Assembly (NCBI GenBank): GCA_038253125.1
Contig: JBBSHM010000117.1
Coordinates: 1-7,006, forward strand
Reading direction: 5' to 3'
Length of the DNA: 7,006 nt
From: JAUJNH01 sp038253125
GTDB taxonomy: Bacteria > Actinomycetota > Acidimicrobiia > Acidimicrobiales > JAUJNH01
Position 1 is the first letter of the stretch, and each line of letters opens with the position of its first letter. The translations under genes and the position numbers were made by a program. Under the pieces are notes generated by a model. It did no database searches and was not told where the DNA came from. It was given only the letters and a program-made list of their open reading frames with translations. Below, piece by piece: positions 5,540-7,006 of this stretch.

Positions 5540-7002
5540 GGGATCACCGTCGGGTCGGGCGCCGGTTCGTCCAGCCCATGAGTCGTCTTCTCCCAGTAGG
5601 AGGGGGCGATCACCAGCTGCAGGGCCGCCTTGGCCGCCGCCATCGACATCATCGCCCAGTAGAAGGGCATGGTCAGGGCGGCCAGGAGGGTCAGCTCCTT
5701 CTGGTCGGCCTCGACGGCGGTGAGCAGCACGGCGTAGAGGAACAGGAAGTTGCCGATCACAAGGCACGCCAACGCCGGGTAGTAGACGACGGGAGGGAAC
5801 CACGACTCGATGAGCCCGGGATGGAACAGGAACCAGACGATGGTCATGGCCCAGAAGACCGGGTTGAGCACAGCCAGGAGCGGAGTGCCCCCGACGAACA
5901 GGTTGAAGCGGAGGAACTGCCGCCAGCCGAGCTGGCGGCAGCTCACGACCGGGTGGCGCAGGTGGACCAGCCAGGTCTGCAGGTAGCCCTTGTACCAACG
6001 TGACCGCTGCTTCATCCAGTTGACGAAGTCGCTGTTGGCCTCCTCGAGGGTGACCGAGCCGAGGACGCCCGTGCGGTAACCCAGGCGGTGGAGGCGCATG
6101 CCGAGATCGGCATCCTCGGTGACGTTGAAGGGGTCCCAGCCCCCGAGGTCACGAAGGATGTCGGTGCGGAAGTGGTTCGAGGTGCCCCCGAGCGGCACCG
6201 GTGCCCCCAGGCGGGCCAGGCCGGGCAGGAACTGGGTGAACCACATCCGGTACTCCAGGGTGAACCACCGGGTGATCATGTTCTGGCCCGGGTTGAAGTA
6301 GGCGAGCTGGGCCTGGAGGCAGGCCACCTCGGGCGGTGAGCGACGCAGGGCCACGACGGCCCGGCGCAGCTGAAGCGGCTCGGGCTGGTCCTCGGCGTCG
6401 TAGATGGTGAGGAGCTCGCCCCGTGCCGCGAAGAGCCCGTAGTTGAGCGCCTTCGGCTTGGTCCGGGGCTCGGCCGGCGGGACCAGGACCACATCGATCC
6501 AGGGCGGAGCTCCGGCCCGCTGGACCGCGTCGACGGTCGCTGCGTCGTCCTCTTCCAGCAGCAGCTTCAGGTCGAGCTTGTCGCGGGGGTAGTTCAGTCG
6601 GCCCATGGCCTCGATCAGCCGCTCCACGATCTCCGGTTCGCCGTAGGCCGGCACCATGACGGTGAACACGGGCAGGTCCTCCTCGGCCAGGGCCCTGGCT
6701 TCCTCCTCGGTCACGATCATGCTGGCGTCGAGGTTCAGCGAGAGGGCGAAGAGCCGCAGGCGGAAGAGCACGACGGCGACGTAGCAGGCCACGCACACGC
6801 CGATGACGAGGGTGCCGGCCACCCGCGGGCTGAGCACCGTCAGCGCGGCCAGGACGGCGACCGAGGCGATCAGCGCCACCCTCTGCCACCGGACGAGGGT
6901 CGTCGCCGCCGACAGCTCGGGCCGTCCCTGGCGCAGGCCGTTGATGCTGGCATCGAGCCACCGGGCCCGCAGCACCCGCCCGGGCGGCTTGGGCTGCGCC
7001 AC
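5536..7002 (-). CDS. Membrane-bound GT2 processive-type glycosyltransferase (BcsA/CslA-like fold)
   Basis: At least 488 residues. Two N-terminal membrane segments (about 41-58 and 62-80) are followed by a cytoplasmic GT2 domain (about 112-345). Visible motifs are VMVPAYGEPE (115-124), EEDD (150-153), TKPKALNYGL (181-190), the DxD-like DAED (202-205), TED (295-297, catalytic base) and QRSRW (332-336, the QxxRW acceptor/polymer motif). Three or four membrane segments follow (about 365-465). This set is typical of processive enzymes such as cellulose or hyaluronan synthases that make a polysaccharide at the inner membrane and pass it through their own channel; sugar and product cannot be told. 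No PilZ domain is visible. The GTG at 7002 is four bases from the window edge and the frame stays open. Related actinobacterial proteins can have an extra N-terminal domain, so the true start may lie outside. Confidence 0.9.
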   Translation of the reverse strand: MAQPKPPGRVLRARWLDASINGLRQGRPELSAATTLVRWQRVALIASVAVLAALTVLSPRVAGTLVIGVCVACYVAVVLFRLRLFALSLNLDASMIVTEEEARALAEEDLPVFTVMVPAYGEPEIVERLIEAMGRLNYPRDKLDLKLLLEEDDAATVDAVQRAGAPPWIDVVLVPPAEPRTKPKALNYGLFAARGELLTIYDAEDQPEPLQLRRAVVALRRSPPEVACLQAQLAYFNPGQNMITRWFTLEYRMWFTQFLPGLARLGAPVPLGGTSNHFRTDILRDLGGWDPFNVTEDADLGMRLHRLGYRTGVLGSVTLEEANSDFVNWMKQRSRWYKGYLQTWLVHLRHPVVSCRQLGWRQFLRFNLFVGGTPLLAVLNPVFWAMTIVWFLFHPGLIESWFPPVVYYPALACLVIGNFLFLYAVLLTAVEADQKELTLLAALTMPFYWAMMSMAAAKAALQLVIAPSYWEKTTHGLDEPAPDPTVIP

Positions 7003-7006
7003 GGGC

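Noticed and set aside
5540..5998. Upstream extension of the proline-rich protein frame
   Set aside because: It lies entirely within the glycosyltransferase gene; the GTG at 5539 overlapping its stop is the natural start.
6149..6961. 270-codon minus-strand open frame inside the glycosyltransferase gene
   Set aside because: Arg/Gly/Pro-rich shadow; the overlapping frame contains the GT2 motifs and membrane segments.
1..7006. Search for CRISPR arrays, tRNA/rRNA genes, transposases and attachment sites
   Set aside because: No spaced repeat arrays, tRNA-like cloverleaf ends, transposase motifs or terminal inverted repeats were seen.

Overview
This is a very GC-rich window with strong third-position G/C bias, GTG starts, four-base GTGA stop/start overlaps and a Tat-exported enzyme. 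It looks like an actinobacterial chromosome (Actinomycetota, possibly an uncultured lineage), but lineage cannot be fixed from the sequence alone.

Layout. Positions 1-186 carry the 3' end of a PIN-domain (VapC-like) toxin gene. A 199-bp gap follows, ending in a four-unit, 11-nt-periodic array resembling an actinobacterial PHO box. It lies just upstream of an orphan phosphate-transport ATPase gene, pstB (386-1219). A second gap (1220-1440) holds a GC-rich hairpin after pstB and two perfect GTTCACC heptamers exactly 44 bp apart, again in PHO-box phase. Next is a three-gene plus-strand block: a Tat-exported PHP-domain phosphoesterase (1441-3262, frame broken at a run of nine C), an unrecognised 184-residue protein coupled by a GTGA overlap (3259-3813), and a secreted, C-terminally anchored lamin-tail-domain protein (3834-4586).

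A 152-bp convergent intergenic region separates this block from two minus-strand genes: a processive-type GT2 glycosyltransferase (7002-5536, possibly continuing beyond the window edge) and a Pro/Ala-rich protein with a helical middle (5539-4739), coupled to it by another GTGA overlap.

Interpretation. The plus-strand genes read as a small phosphate-starvation locus: PstB energises high-affinity phosphate uptake (its permease and binding-protein partners are not here), while the exported PHP enzyme and the lamin-tail protein would act outside the membrane, possibly releasing phosphate from organic esters or nucleic acid. The shared GTTCACC-type elements are the main evidence that they are co-regulated. 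The minus-strand pair is an independent cell-surface polysaccharide unit. The least explained items are the frameshift at the C-run, the unknown 184-residue protein, and the proline-rich partner of the glycosyltransferase.
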